From assembly GCA_015680685.1 (NCBI GenBank), contig MNCI01018369.1, positions 347,888 to 402,195 on the forward strand: 54,308 nucleotides of DNA, given 5' to 3'. Below the pieces are notes generated by a model. That model did no database searches, was not told the origin of the DNA, and saw only the letters and a list, made by a program, of their open reading frames with translations. The position numbers and the translations under genes were made by a program. This DNA comes from Gnetum montanum (taxonomy: Eukaryota; Streptophyta; Gnetopsida; Gnetales; Gnetaceae). Below, piece after piece: positions 44,280-54,308 of this stretch; the first letter of the stretch is position 1, and the number at the start of each line of letters is the position of its first letter.

Positions 44280-45300
44280 ATCAAATTTTGGGCTCCAAAT
44301 GATAGGTTTTCATTCCTGTATGCCAGCATGCACGCCCAGAGTACAACCTAGCATACACCATCAAAAACGGCCCAAAACAGGCACCAAAGAGGAATATTTT
44401 CACCTAAAATTGACTCTTGGAGGTAGGGTAACTATTGGGCATCATCATGGGCACCTGAAAATTAAGTTTCAATCTCGAAATGTTGCATTTACATGTGTGT
44501 ACGCTAAGCATATATACTCTGCACGCCCAGCGTATAGCCTAGTTTACACCATCAAAAATAGCCTAAAACAGGCACCAAAGAGCAAGATTTTCACATAAAA
44601 TAAACTCTCAAAGGTAGGGAAACTATTGGGCATTATCACAGGAACCTGAAAATCAAGTTTCGATCTCAAAATGATGCATTTACATGTGTGTACGCTGAGC
44701 ATACATACTCTGCACGCCCAGCGTACAACCCAGCGGACACCACCAAAAATGGCCTAAAACAAGCACCAAAGAGCAAGATTTTCACCTAAAATTGACTCTT
44801 GGAGGTAGGGAAACTGTTGGGAATCATCATGGGCACCTGAAAATCAATTTTTGACCTCAAAATGATGCATCTACATGTGTGTACGCTGAGCATACGTACT
44901 CTGCACGCCCAGCGTACAACCCAGCAATGTACACCACCAAAAATGGCCGAAAATAGGCACCAAAGAGCAAGATTTTCACCTAAAATTGACTCTCAGAGGT
45001 AGGAAAAATATTGGGCATCATCACGAGCACCTGAAAATCAAGCTTCGACCTCGAAATGATGCATCTACATGTGTGTACGTTGAGCATACATACTCTGCAC
45101 GCCCAGCGTACACCACCAAAAATGGCCCAAAATAGGCACCAAAGAGCAATATTTTCACCTGAAATTGACTCTCGGAGGTAGGGAAACTATTGGGCATCAT
45201 CATGGGCACCTGAAAGTCAAGTTTTGACCTTGAAATGATGCATCTACATGTGTGTACGCTGGGCACATTTTGGTGTACACTGAGCCTGTACGTTGAGGTT
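44280..45300 (+). repeat. Tandem array in the LTR, five units of about 191 bp
   Basis: GCACCAAAGAG starts at 44381, 44572, 44763, about 44957 and 45136 (spacing 191, 191, 194, 179). Each unit has ATTTTCACCT, TTGACTCT.GGAGGTAGG, GGGCATCATCA, GATGCAT.TACATGTGTGTACGCTGAGC and CTGCACGCCCAGCGTA. The last two form an imperfect hairpin (TACGCTG / CAGCGTA). Confidence 0.9.
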
Positions 45301-46017
45301 GACACCCAATCTCATACGCTGCACGCTGTACAGTTGTAAGATATCCTGTACGTGGTCAACGCACCACCTGTCTCCCGATCTGAATTTTTCTCACCTCACA
45401 ACCACTCATCTTCTTCCAGATCCGAATCTAATGCCCAAGATCTTATAAAAACCCCAATTTTTCACTAGATCGGGGTTGGCAATTTTTACAAACGCACACA
45501 AAAAACTGGAATCAAAGACACTTAAAAAATCTAGGCATCAACCTCTGTACGCTGGGCATCAAACTTGGATGTTGCATTTCCCTGCAATCCAAAACCTACA
45601 TCTTTCAACACCCATCATCACCCATTGGGGCTAAACAACTACCTTGTGATCAATCCACAACTGTGTTCGGACCGGTGCACTCTGTAATCATTTTTTAATA
45701 CAAAATAGTTTACATTTTGCCCAGATTTATTGCAGTTTTATTTTTTTTCAGTTTACGTTTACATTCTTATTTACATTATTATGCTTGTTTACGTTACGGT
45801 TTACGTTTATGTGCATCGTTTACATATAACCTAATGCATTGCAAATTGCGTACGTTGGGGAAGTCCTCGTTTGATCCGTGTGCAGACCATTCAAGGCACT
45901 CTGCCTTCGTCCATTCCAGCTTGCCCTCAAGGGAAGGTAGAGTCTTCTGTATTTCTTCCAAGGATCATCCGGTGTTTGTTTCATTCCAGCCTCACACCGA
46001 TGATTTCAGACGGTACA

Positions 46018-46022
46018 AATGG
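46018..46022 (+). repeat. Right target-site duplication AATGG of the solo LTR
   Basis: Matches 43881-43885. Confidence 0.85.
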
Positions 46023-46583
46023 CTATGCCTAATCTTCAACTAGGCCTTTTTAAAGAGTAAAACAACAACAATAAAGATATATTAAAAAAACACAGAATAA
46101 AAAGATTACAACTACAATTGTGAGTGACCTTTGTGGAGGCCTAGTTTACAAAAAATCAATACAAAAAGAAGTATTTTTAGTTTTGGTGAAATACTTATTT
46201 AGTGTGTTTGACCATAAGAATTACAAACCTAGCTTGGACTTAATAATAGGAGCTTCATGATTCCATTGGATGATTAGTAGTGGACAAACCCACTAAAAGT
46301 TTGTGTACTTGAACCTCCATAGAGGATTGATGAAAAAACTAATCAATCATGCCTTTTTTGCCATAAAAAATCTCCTCCTCAAAAATTTAAGAATGAAAAA
46401 CACTCCCCATCTACTCAAACCTAGGCCTTATGTGTTGAGAAACAAACAGCTTATCATCGTTCAAAATGATGACCTCCATTGAAGGCTTTATGATATGCTC
46501 CAATGTAATTTTTGGTTTATATTAAAAAAAATTTCATAATATTAGAAAGGAATAATTCCTACCTTTTATTATATGTGAACAAT
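46023..46583. other. AT-rich stretch, no gene
   Basis: Nothing coding was recognised before the SINE. Confidence 0.5.
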
Positions 46584-46695
46584 GAGGTGTTAGCGTAGTG
46601 GTATGATCCTTGGCCTTGTAACCCCATGTCATAGGTTCGATTATACTAGATAGCATTGAGTTATAGACTTCTATAAATTTTGAGGTATACCTATG
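46584..46695 (+). mobile_element. tRNA-derived SINE, copy 3
   Basis: A box TAGCGTAGTGG (46591-46601), B box GGTTCGATTAT (46634-46644), then GATAGCATTGAGTTATAGACTTCTATAAATTTTGAGG. The tail matches copy 2 (ATGCTGAGTTATAAAGTTCTA, TATATTTTGGGG), which helps define the family's 3' end. Confidence 0.7.
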
Positions 46696-46849
46696 TTTCA
46701 ATTATTTTGGATTCCAACATCCCCCTTTCTTATATGTTAATATAGTCATTTAAAGAAACTTGAGTTTCTGTAAAGTCTTTAGTAAAAAAAACATATATTT
46801 ATCTAAATTTAGATGTAAAATCTCTACCCTTTGTTCTTACTTTACATTA

Positions 46850-47975
46850 ACCTAAAGCATTGAATCTTAGAAGAATTACTACCATTTGAATTCTTGCCTT
46901 GCTTGAATTTTCCTTGGCCTTACCTTTATCTTCCTCCTTGTCATGTTTCTTGTCTTTATAATCTTCTTTGGCCTCTGATTTGGATTTGAAACCCTTGTCC
47001 TTCCCATTTGCTAGTCCTTTATCCTTACTCCCAAAGCCACTTAGTTTCTTCTTAGCCTTCAATGTTGATTCATAGCCTCATCTAGAGTTTGAGGCCAATA
47101 GAATGTTAACCCTTATTGATATTGCATTTTTGAGGCTCTAAGGAAAAAAACTTCCTACCCATACTCACTTCATACAATCTTGGGTTGATGAAATACCTTT
47201 TAGAGTTCGAGGTACAAGTCCTTCACAATCATCTCACATTTTCTCAAGAATTTTAGATTCATGATAGAATCTTGTTTTTACCTTGATTGTTCATATTTCT
47301 ACCTCAACATGTATTGCATAACTAGTAACTCATTCACTAAAAATTTATTTTACATGAAGAAAGAGTGGGACTCTTTTCTCTACCAAATAGAAGCCATGTC
47401 TTCTAGCTTTGAATTTGAATTTAGTAGCCTAAGATGATTAAGTACCCCCAATTCAAAATGCTTATTCAAAGTCTTCAATCATGACTCAAATGCATCCAAG
47501 CCATCCGTACCATTCAAAAAATTCAATTCACCATAAGGAAATCTTGATGCATTTTTGAATGCTCTTGCAAGTTTGGCCTCATATTCCTTATCTAGCTTTG
47601 AATGCCTAAATGAGCTTGATCTTGATGAATGAGCAATTGATGGAGAAATTTGAACATGATGGTTAGGGTTCGTACCTCTTAAAACCTTTTGAACTTGGAA
47701 TCTTCCACTCTTGTGTTAAATGAACAACCTCCTCCTCATCTTCTTCTCCATCTTCATGAAGTTATTCATCTTTATTTTCAACCAGTGGATCTTCATCCTC
47801 ATTCCTTCCAAGAGAGAAACCTACATTGAGACCAAGTTTAGAATTTGGTTGCTCCAATCTATCTACCACCATCTTGAAGGTACATTTCAAATATTTCATG
47901 TCCTTGTTGAGGGCTTGAATAAATTTCCTCTTGGGAGCAATATTTCTCAAATAGTTTAATATGAAAACAATCACT
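46850..47975 (-). pseudogene. Gag-like fragment of a retroelement
   Basis: The minus strand reads FPYGELNFLNGTDGLDAFES near 47530-47470, then HFELGVLNHLRLLNSNSKLEDMASIW, with the spacing of a retrotransposon gag core. An upstream part (47974-47762) is acidic and a downstream part (47062-46850) is Lys-, Asp- and Glu-rich, as in gag tails. Stops are frequent and no pol is visible. The superfamily is not certain. Confidence 0.45.
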
Positions 47976-48622
47976 TATTTATAGATTTGAAATAATCAAA
48001 TACCAAAATAAACCACAAGACATAATCTCACAAATTTAGAAGTAAATCAAACCCAAAAACATTAAGAAATTTATCTAATTAGACATGTATGGACCCTAAG
48101 AATGGATTTTAGATAATATTACAACACATAAGTATTCCATTTTCCTCGTAACAAGACCTTGATTATGATCATTTTAGCTATGGTCTTTTGAGATAAGTTC
48201 AAAGGTCTTACTTATGAGCTTTACTGGCATCGTAAGTGGAGAAATCAGCAAGCTAGAAGACTATAGAAAAGATATTAAAGGAAAAATCATCACACTAGAA
48301 AATCAAGAAAAAGGCTAAACCCTCATCATTCGTAGTTGCACCTACTAAGAAGCAAGCAACTAGGAAGCCTAAGAATCAATCAATTAGTAAACACTAAAAA
48401 GTTGTCATCAAGAACAAATAGAAGACCCCTAATCTTGTTTGATCATAATACTAACATTGGTGATGATTAGCTATTTTGAAGGATGGTGGCTTGAAATTGG
48501 TTGCAAATTAGTTGCATATTCTATTCCAGCTTATGCCTACCTCTCATCAAACTTTTAAAGAAAATCCTTCAACTTTTGGAAGTTTTCAAGAAGTCCTCAA
48601 GGCCCAAGACATGGCCAAAGTT
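47976..48622. other. AT-rich stretch, no gene
   Basis: No coding or structural signal was recognised. Confidence 0.45.
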
Positions 48623-49253
48623 TGATGATGTGTCCTCATTGATGTAGCCTTATAGACATGCCATGTGATGAGCATCAAAGTGTCATGTTGATGGGCCCCC
48701 ATTGATGCAACCTCATCGATGAGGCCCAATTTACATGGTATTACCTTGTCTCAACGTAGCCCTAGAGCAAAAACTATAAATATGAGCTCCTAGTCATGTT
48801 TATGGGCATTAGATTCATAGTAGTAGTAAAGCTCTTGCAATTTCTCTATTTGAAAGTTAGAATATTTTTCCAAAGTTCCCATAGCAGGAGTCATTGAGTG
48901 TATGGATCTTTATTTGAGCATTGTTGTACCTGAGCATGATAGTGTGTATGACAATAAAGACAAGCTTCTTGATAAACCTTGCAACATTTTGGATAGCTTA
49001 GATATTTCATTCATGCATTTAATGCTTTTAGTTATTTATTTAATGTTTTTCAATAATTAAGATAATTAAGTAATTAAGCAAGATAAGCTAGATAGATTAA
49101 ATACATAAGTATGATTTCTTTGAGCATAACACATATTCGCTTAGTAATCCTAGTAGCATTATTGCATGGTACACTTAGTAGCATAGCGCTTGGTAACCAA
49201 GTAGATGATATGTGGGTTTAGGATGTGTACAAAAAGTGGGACCAAATGCTTAT
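48623..49253 (+). repeat. Athila-like LTR truncated by a Tat-like insertion
   Basis: It begins TGATGATG, has TATA box TATAAATA at 48775-48782, GCAGGAGTCATTGAGTGTAT, and GGGACCAAATGCTTAT at its right end, where sister LTRs continue GCTTATGTTAGG. The break is exactly at the LTR terminus of the next element (TGTACTGACC, 49254). The closest relative in the window is 2739-3615. The rest should lie beyond base 54308. Confidence 0.75.
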
Positions 49254-50859
49254 TGTACTGACCTAAATCATCAGTGTAAGGCTGGAAGGGAAATAGACAC
49301 CGAGAGATCGTCAGGCAGACACAGCTGACCTTGCCTTCACCTAAGGGCAAGCTAGAAAAGTAAAAGGTAGAGTGCCTTGGATGGTCTGCACACAAATCAA
49401 CCAAGGACTTCCCTGAGCATAAGCTACAACTAGCGATGGGGTTATCGTAAACGGGATGTAAACGGAATGCAAATAGCGATACAAAATGTAAACAGAGCAT
49501 ACTGAATTATAAATAAAGTGTAAATAGAGATATATTGTAAACAAAGCCTAAACCAAAGTAAATAATGTAAATGGGAGGCAATAATGAAAATGTATTATAT
49601 TGTTTTAAAATAAATGTGCATTGGTCAAAGCGTAGTTGCACACGTGTGGATGGCAAGTTAAACGCCTAGCCCCAAGATGATATGACATGATGATGTGATG
49701 ATGAAGGTGAGAAGTGCTTGGATGCCAAGAGTCAAGTGTGTTGAGCGTCCAAGGATTGCAGGTTCTCTCCTCTCCTAGAATTGCCAATCTCTCCAATTTT
49801 TTCCTCTCTCATTTTTTCCTCAAATTTTGCCTCTCTAATTTTGCCTCCCAGTTTATGTGAATTGACAGGGTATTTATAGGGTTAGGCTGGGCTTAGGCAC
49901 GAAATTCAAGAATGGAATCAACAGCTGGGAGATGAGAGGAAAGCAGATCTAGTGACATGTGTCCCATGGATAGTTGGCACGAGTTGGGTGTGTGTTGGAT
50001 AGTTGCATTCTTTGACTAGGTTCAATGTATCTGTGTTGGATAGTTGTGCACGAGTTGGATGTGTGTTGGCGAGAGTTGCATTCTTGACTAGGTACATTGC
50101 ATCTTACAATTCATGGATTATTCAAGCCCATGAAAGTACATTTAATTTAGATCATGGGGGCCTAACATTCCCACAAATGGGATTTACAATGAAATGTACA
50201 ACAAGAGAAATTTGACTGCCTAGCGTGACCTGTAGTGTGACCTGCAATGTGACCTCCAAAACTTGCAATTTTGAGCTGAAATATGGAATTTTTGAAGGCT
50301 GGGACCCATAGTTATCAATAGTGGACCCTAAGGATGACTTACACCCTTGAAATCAAGTCATTTTGTCTCAGTTTTGGGGCTCTAAAAGTTGGTGACGCTG
50401 ATCCTTACGCTGTGCAACGTCTAAAAAAGTAACTCTAGTGTCACCAAGTCAAAATGGCACATTTGAGGCCCAAATCTTGATTTTATGGAGGCTGGGAGCT
50501 ACTGGGACCTTGGTGAAGGTCATGGGGGGTCCTTGTGCTCGATTTTGGACTATTTTGACTTAATTTTAGGGCTCCAAAATTTGGTGACATTGATCCTTAC
50601 GCTGTGCAGCGTTTGAAAAAGTAACCAAAGTGTACTTAGCCAAAACCAAACATTTTGAACCTGAAAATTTTGATTCTGGATGTTAGAAGTTGGTGCAGTC
50701 GCCTGTGGGCCCTAGGGTGACCTTTCTTGTTGAATCATGGGCCATCAGGGGCTGTTTCGGAGGCCTCCAAGTTTGGTCACGCTGAACTCATGTTGGGCAG
50801 CAACATGACTTAGCTTGATTCTTGTCTAAAAGTGCTAGGTCAAAATTAGTGGTGTTTCA
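49254..50859 (-). repeat. 3' LTR of the second Tat-like element (1606 bp)
   Basis: On the minus strand it starts TGAAACACCA (50859) and ends CAGTACA (49254). TATA box TATAAATA at 49871-49878 (minus). U3 (49900-50859) contains CTTACGCTGTGCAACG, CTTACGCTGTGCAGCG and CACGCTGAA, related to the words in the other Tat-like LTRs. Confidence 0.85.
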
Positions 50860-50875
50860 TTAGCCCCTCTTTGTT
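50860..50875 (-). promoter_or_regulatory. Polypurine tract of the second Tat-like element
   Basis: The minus strand reads AACAAAGAGGGGCTAA before the LTR start. Confidence 0.7.
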
Positions 50876-52019
50876 AACATCTGGAGGAATCCACCCAAGA
50901 GGCATCGACAAAGAAGTGCAAACACCATGAACAAACAAGTACCAAACATTAACCATCAGCCCTTGGCTGGATATTATCGCACCGTTTTCAAAAGTACATG
51001 GGATTGAGGGGATGTGGTTCAAGATGCAAGGGAATCGGTTGTAACTAGGGAAGCTAGGAGGTTAAGGGCTATCATTGTTGCTAGGATTTTTGGGAGAGGA
51101 ATGCTCTCTTGTGCACAAGTCATGTCATTGGTCCTTGTCAACAGTCGGGTTTTTAGCAAACTCGGAACCAAGACATAGGAAGTGCGTTCTTTGGAGAAAT
51201 GGGACTCTTATAGAGTGTTTATGAGGCCTGTTGTAAATAGCCAAAGCCATGCAGTGATGTGTAACATGGTCTCTTTGAGACACAAGTGTAACTATTTTTT
51301 AAGACAATTACCTTCTTGCCTGGGGCTTGTATGAGAATAGCCAATAGTCTTTTGCTTATGATGTCAACGAGGTCTTGAAGACCTTTTCTATGCATTTTTC
51401 TCTTTGACCTTTTATTTTTTGTTTATTTTTGTTTTCTTTTATCTTTTCCTTTTCTTTGGTCTTTTTGAAAGAGCTTGCTTTTTGTGCCATGCTTGTGTTC
51501 GAGCACTTGCATTTTGTGTCATGCATCGTATACTGTGTTTTGCGTTGCAACTGCTTAGAGAGTCATAGTGTGCAACAGTGTATCAAGAGTTTTTGAGGTG
51601 AGCAGAATGTATCAAGGAGATATAATTGGATAGGATAAGGGAGCATGATGGGGAATAGAGAATGTATCAGGATTCAAGAATGTACTTATGACCAGATTGA
51701 TTAACCCAGTCACGTGCGTTAGGAAAAATGTGATACCTTGTCATCATGATGAAGTGCATCTATGCATGAATGCCTCAGAAGTGTCATCCTAAAAACACAA
51801 CTCCAAGAAGACAAGAAAACCACAAATGAAATAGTTAGCTAAACACTTTAAACAAGGAGATGGAGTCACCATGTGCAATTTTCAAAGTAGATAGAATCAT
51901 GAACAACATCAGTTTCATTAGGGCCCATGAGATGAATCATGCAACAAGTCTTTGTGGAACATGAATAGTTGATTGCAGCGACACATCTTTTCAAGTTTTT
52001 CCTGATCATCGATGATGTC
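50876..52019 (-). other. Noncoding internal region
   Basis: No protein similarity was recognised. It corresponds in position to 13981-15175 of the complete Tat-like element. Confidence 0.5.
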
Positions 52020-52490
52020 ACTAGTTTATAGTCTTAGCGGACTATTGTGGATTAGTTTCACATCATAACCCCTTGGACGGTGCCAGTTTAGCGTCGTAGC
52101 GGATGATGCATTACTAGTTTATAGTCATAGCAAACTGTGAAGAGGCAAACTAGTTTATAGTCTTAGTGGACTCTGTACGCTAGTTTCATGTCATGGTAGA
52201 CGGATGTAGTAGTTTAGTATCATAATGGATAGAACTTTGTGGTATCAGTTTTAAGTCATGATGCTAGGAATATTCTGTGGTATCAGTTTTAAGTCATGAT
52301 GCTAGGACTATTCTGTGGTATCAATTTTAAGTCATGATGCCAAGACTGTTCTGTGGTATTAGTTTTAAGTCATGATGTCAAGACTGTTCTGTGGTATCCG
52401 TTTTAAGTCATGATGCCAAGACTGTTCTATGGTATCAGTTTTAAGTCATGATGCCAGGACTATTCTATGCCAGTTTATAGTCATAGTGGA
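52020..52490 (-). repeat. 36-38 bp repeat array with a regular 38-bp minisatellite
   Basis: The left part (52020-52240) has irregular copies of CTAGTTTATAGTCTTAGCGGAC. The middle (52241-52468) is six units of exactly 38 bp starting GGTATCAGTTTTAAGTCATG at 52241, 52279, 52317, 52355, 52393 and 52431. The right part returns to GCCAGTTTATAGTCATAGTG at 52469. It is homologous to 15176-15520. Confidence 0.9.
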
Positions 52491-52924
52491 CTGATGCTTA
52501 CCTTGCTTGTGTAAGGTGTGATGCTGCATGCATGGTCATGCTACGTGCCTGCGAGATCCTGCAAAAATCAACTAGGAAGAAAACAACATCAAGTGACACC
52601 TGTCGTACATGGAGTTAGAATGTATCAATGAAAGAAAAGTAATGCAAAAAGTGATAGTTTTAGGCCATTCTAGGCCATATGCTAGTTTAAGGCCTTTTCG
52701 GGCCATGTGTTTTTGTAGTTTTATGTTTTTTAAATGCACTATGCAAACTAAGTTGACAAATGTGTAAACAAAGCAAAATGTGTGATCTAAGTGAGCGAGA
52801 AAAATGTAAACGCATAGGCTAGTGCAATGTAAACAAAAGTTAAAAAATGCATGTTAGAGGGGTAGGCAGAAGGTAGACAAGCATCAAGCACATTTTCAGC
52901 CAAGGGAGAGTCTTGGTCATGTAG
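52491..52924 (-). other. Noncoding stretch between array and protease
   Basis: No reading frame was recognised. If the deletion that removed RT and integrase left a junction, it should lie in or near this interval. Confidence 0.45.
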
Positions 52925-53662
52925 TTACTTCCTAACTAGGCATGGATTAGGGATTATGCAAGGTTTAGGGTCCTCTGGGGGGTTGTCGACTTCAACCACT
53001 TGTTCGTGTGTGTTAGCCTTAAGCATTGCATTGGTTGTCGTAGGTTTACCATTAAGAAACTCTTCTTCCAAAACCTGCACCATGTCTATGTTGTGGATAG
53101 TCGAAGAGGAAACGTTATCACCATGGATGATAACTTGACCACCTTCGTATGGAAGGTGGATTTCTTGGTGGATGGGAGAGGAGATGGCCCTTAGTTGAGC
53201 TAGCCAAGGCTTGCCTAGAATCATGTTGAAACCTGGCATCTCCTCTATGACAGCGAAATCTATGCTAGTGGGGAATTGCTCTCCCTCTACAAAGGCTAAG
53301 TTGATTGTACCCTTGACGTTGACATGTGATCCATTGAAGGATTTTAGACATGTGGTTTTGGTTGGCCTGATTTCATCTGCCAGGCCTAGCTTGTCGATGA
53401 TGGAGTATAGGACTACGTTCGTTGCTACGCCATTGTCAACATGCACTCTGCAGATGGTGCACTGCCCAACACGAATGCTAATGGATAGTGGAGCTGTAGT
53501 GACTTCCCCTCGTTTGGGGTTGACTTTAACTGCATCATCACGAAAGGCTAAGGTTGTTGAACCCAATTCTTGTGGTGTGGGAGGCAACCTTGTTGCACGG
53601 ATGGATGTCTCATTTGCAGGGATGTCCTCCATAACAGGAATGGAGGCTAAGACCTGGGCCAA
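52925..53662 (-). CDS. Aspartic protease region of the second Tat-like element, open for 245 codons
   Basis: A single open frame carries ISIRVGQCTICRVHVDNGVA, then VVLYSIIDKLGLADEI, FPTSIDFAVIEEMPGFNMIL and GKPWLAQLRAI: both halves of a Tat-type retropepsin. The active-site triplet is D-N-G where active proteases have D-T/S-G or D-G-G, so activity is doubtful. It lies in the same frame as the gag-side ORF at 54136-53699, separated by two stops. The homologous part of the element at 12729 is interrupted by a gap, so this copy is the better one for study. Confidence 0.8.
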   Translation of the reverse strand: MAQVLASIPVMEDIPANETSIRATRLPPTPQELGSTTLAFRDDAVKVNPKRGEVTTAPLSISIRVGQCTICRVHVDNGVATNVVLYSIIDKLGLADEIRPTKTTCLKSFNGSHVNVKGTINLAFVEGEQFPTSIDFAVIEEMPGFNMILGKPWLAQLRAISSPIHQEIHLPYEGGQVIIHGDNVSSSTIHNIDMVQVLEEEFLNGKPTTTNAMLKANTHEQVVEVDNPPEDPKPCIIPNPCLVRK

Positions 53663-53698
53663 TGCTTAGCAGTGAGCAGGTGAGGTCTTGACTAGGTC

Positions 53699-54136
53699 TT
53701 ATAAGCTAAATGTTGTGTTCTTTTGCTTGAGCGTTTGCTTTACCTGGGTTAGTGCAGCTACGAAGTCCTTGTCATTAGCCATTGTGTTGGCTTTGACTTC
53801 CTCCGTGAAGCTTGAGAGATAGACCTCTTGAGAGGGGGACTTAGGCTTGGTTTGCTTGAGGGTAGGGGCCCCAGTGTTTAGTTGTTGTTTGCTAGTTATG
53901 GCCTTTGCTTCAGCCATGGGAGTTGTGAGGTGCTCGTTCATCCTCTTGCGTTCCCATTTGGTGGGCCTACCCAGGTTGCTAGTGGGGTCAACCCTTGAAG
54001 GAGGAGGGATTGAGATGTTGCCCACTATTAGGCTTTGGATAGGTGAGGGGCCATCTCGTTGTGGCATTCTTATGATGAAAGGTTGCTTAGTGGTTTTTGT
54101 TGCTGCGTCATGCCAGTTTAATGTCTTAGCGGACAA
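53699..54136 (-). pseudogene. Gag-protease linker of the second Tat-like element
   Basis: It reads MSAKTLNWHDAATKTTKQPF to VKQTLKQKNTTFSL, then two stops before the protease frame. The element at 12729 has the same passage (ALKQKNTTLSLYDL) just upstream of 23850, confirming the family. The stretch is Lys-, Pro- and Thr-rich and has no catalytic motif. Confidence 0.65.
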
Positions 54137-54165
54137 GTCATGCCAATTTAACGTCTTAGTGAACG
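54112..54165 (+). repeat. Two stray copies of the 36-38 bp array core in the gag region
   Basis: GCCAGTTTAATGTCTTAGCG starts at 54112 and GCCAATTTAACGTCTTAGTG at 54142, 30 bases apart. The same core forms the arrays at 52020-52490 and 15176-15520. Confidence 0.7.
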
Positions 54166-54308
54166 AACGTTATGGAGCCTTGACCACAAAGGGTGTTATG
54201 GGTGCTTGGGGTGGCACCTTGATAACAAAGGGAGGCCTCTTGTTTGTGGAGGCTGGGGGAATCCTTGCCTTGTTGGGAGGCACACGGATCACAAAAGGTT
54301 TTTGCACA

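Larger units (their letters stand above)
43886..46017 (+). repeat. Solo LTR of a Tat-like element (2132 bp)
   Basis: It starts TGAAACACCA and ends CGGTACA, matching the termini of the LTR at 49254-50859 read on the minus strand (TGAAACACCA ... CAGTACA), with further similarity in the first 100 and last 200 bases. A perfect 5-bp duplication (AATGG) flanks it and no internal domain is present, so the element was lost by LTR-LTR recombination. The TATA box TATAAAA (45444-45450) makes U3 about 1.56 kb, most of it a tandem array. Confidence 0.88.
49254..54308 (-). mobile_element. Second Tat-like element, lacking RT, RNase H and integrase; runs off the window
   Basis: The 3' LTR is at 49254-50859 and the polypurine tract at 50860-50875. 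A noncoding region with repeat arrays follows (to about 52900), then protease (53662-52925) and the end of gag (54136-53699). Between protease and LTR there are only 2.1 kb and no polymerase or integrase blocks, against 9.2 kb in the element at 12729. It is therefore an internally deleted, non-autonomous copy that inserted into the LTR at 48623, with expected duplication CTTAT (49249-49253). Confidence 0.8.

Noticed and set aside
46584-46660. Possible tRNA gene from A and B boxes
   Set aside because: There is no pairing acceptor stem or anticodon arm, and the same sequence recurs with a shared 3' extension at 9172 and 12614, which indicates a SINE.
46847-47062. Lys-rich 71-codon frame as a separate gene
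   Set aside because: It is simple in composition and continues the decayed gag-like region on the same strand, so it is described within that fragment.
52241-52468. Regular direct repeats that might suggest a CRISPR array
   Set aside because: Units are head to tail with no unique spacers, and they lie in a plant retrotransposon. It is a minisatellite.
53211-53669. 152-codon plus-strand frame
   Set aside because: It is the reverse strand of the protease frame 52925-53662. The minus-strand reading has the retropepsin motifs and this one has none.

Overview
The window is nuclear DNA from a land plant with a large, repeat-rich genome. It holds one recognisable host gene, on the minus strand at 4983-11994: ketopantoate hydroxymethyltransferase (PANB), six exons with introns up to 3.3 kb. 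Nearly everything else is LTR retrotransposons of the Ty3/gypsy Athila and Tat/Ogre types, plus a LINE remnant and three tRNA-derived SINE copies. A gymnosperm would fit the scale of the repeats, but nothing seen here fixes the species.

Layout. 1-1561: right end of an Athila-like element (coiled-coil extra ORF, polypurine tract, LTR). About 2739-3615: another LTR of that superfamily. 4983-11994: PANB; intron 4 holds a LINE remnant (about 5940-7760) and intron 3 a SINE. 12614-12727: second SINE, ending at a single N. About 12729-28561: a Tat/Ogre-like element on the minus strand with 1.23 kb LTRs, gag, protease, RT, a degenerate first RNase H, a second RNase H and integrase. Its 4 kb protease-RT interval carries an antisense (plus-strand) multi-exon gene-like region whose main exon resembles FCP1/NIF phosphatases. 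30097-43254: a complete but dead Athila-like element with a perfect 5-bp target duplication (ATAAC), a recognisable primer-binding site, gag-pol and an extra downstream coiled-coil ORF. 43886-46017: a 2.1 kb solo LTR with a perfect target duplication (AATGG) and an internal tandem array of about 191 bp. 46018-48622: gag-like debris and the third SINE. 48623-49253: an Athila-like LTR cut by the insertion of another Tat-like element (49254 to beyond the window end, minus strand) that lacks RT, RNase H and integrase.

The items most worth following are the antisense spliced gene inside the Tat element, the shared 36-38 bp repeat family in the 3' noncoding part of two Tat elements, the palindromic CAGCGT-rich sequences in three LTRs, and the substitution-only decay of the Athila element (reading frame kept for over 1 kb, catalytic Asp to Asn, six transitions in the primer-binding site). 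There are two assembly gaps: one N at 12728 and 232 N at 23302-23533.
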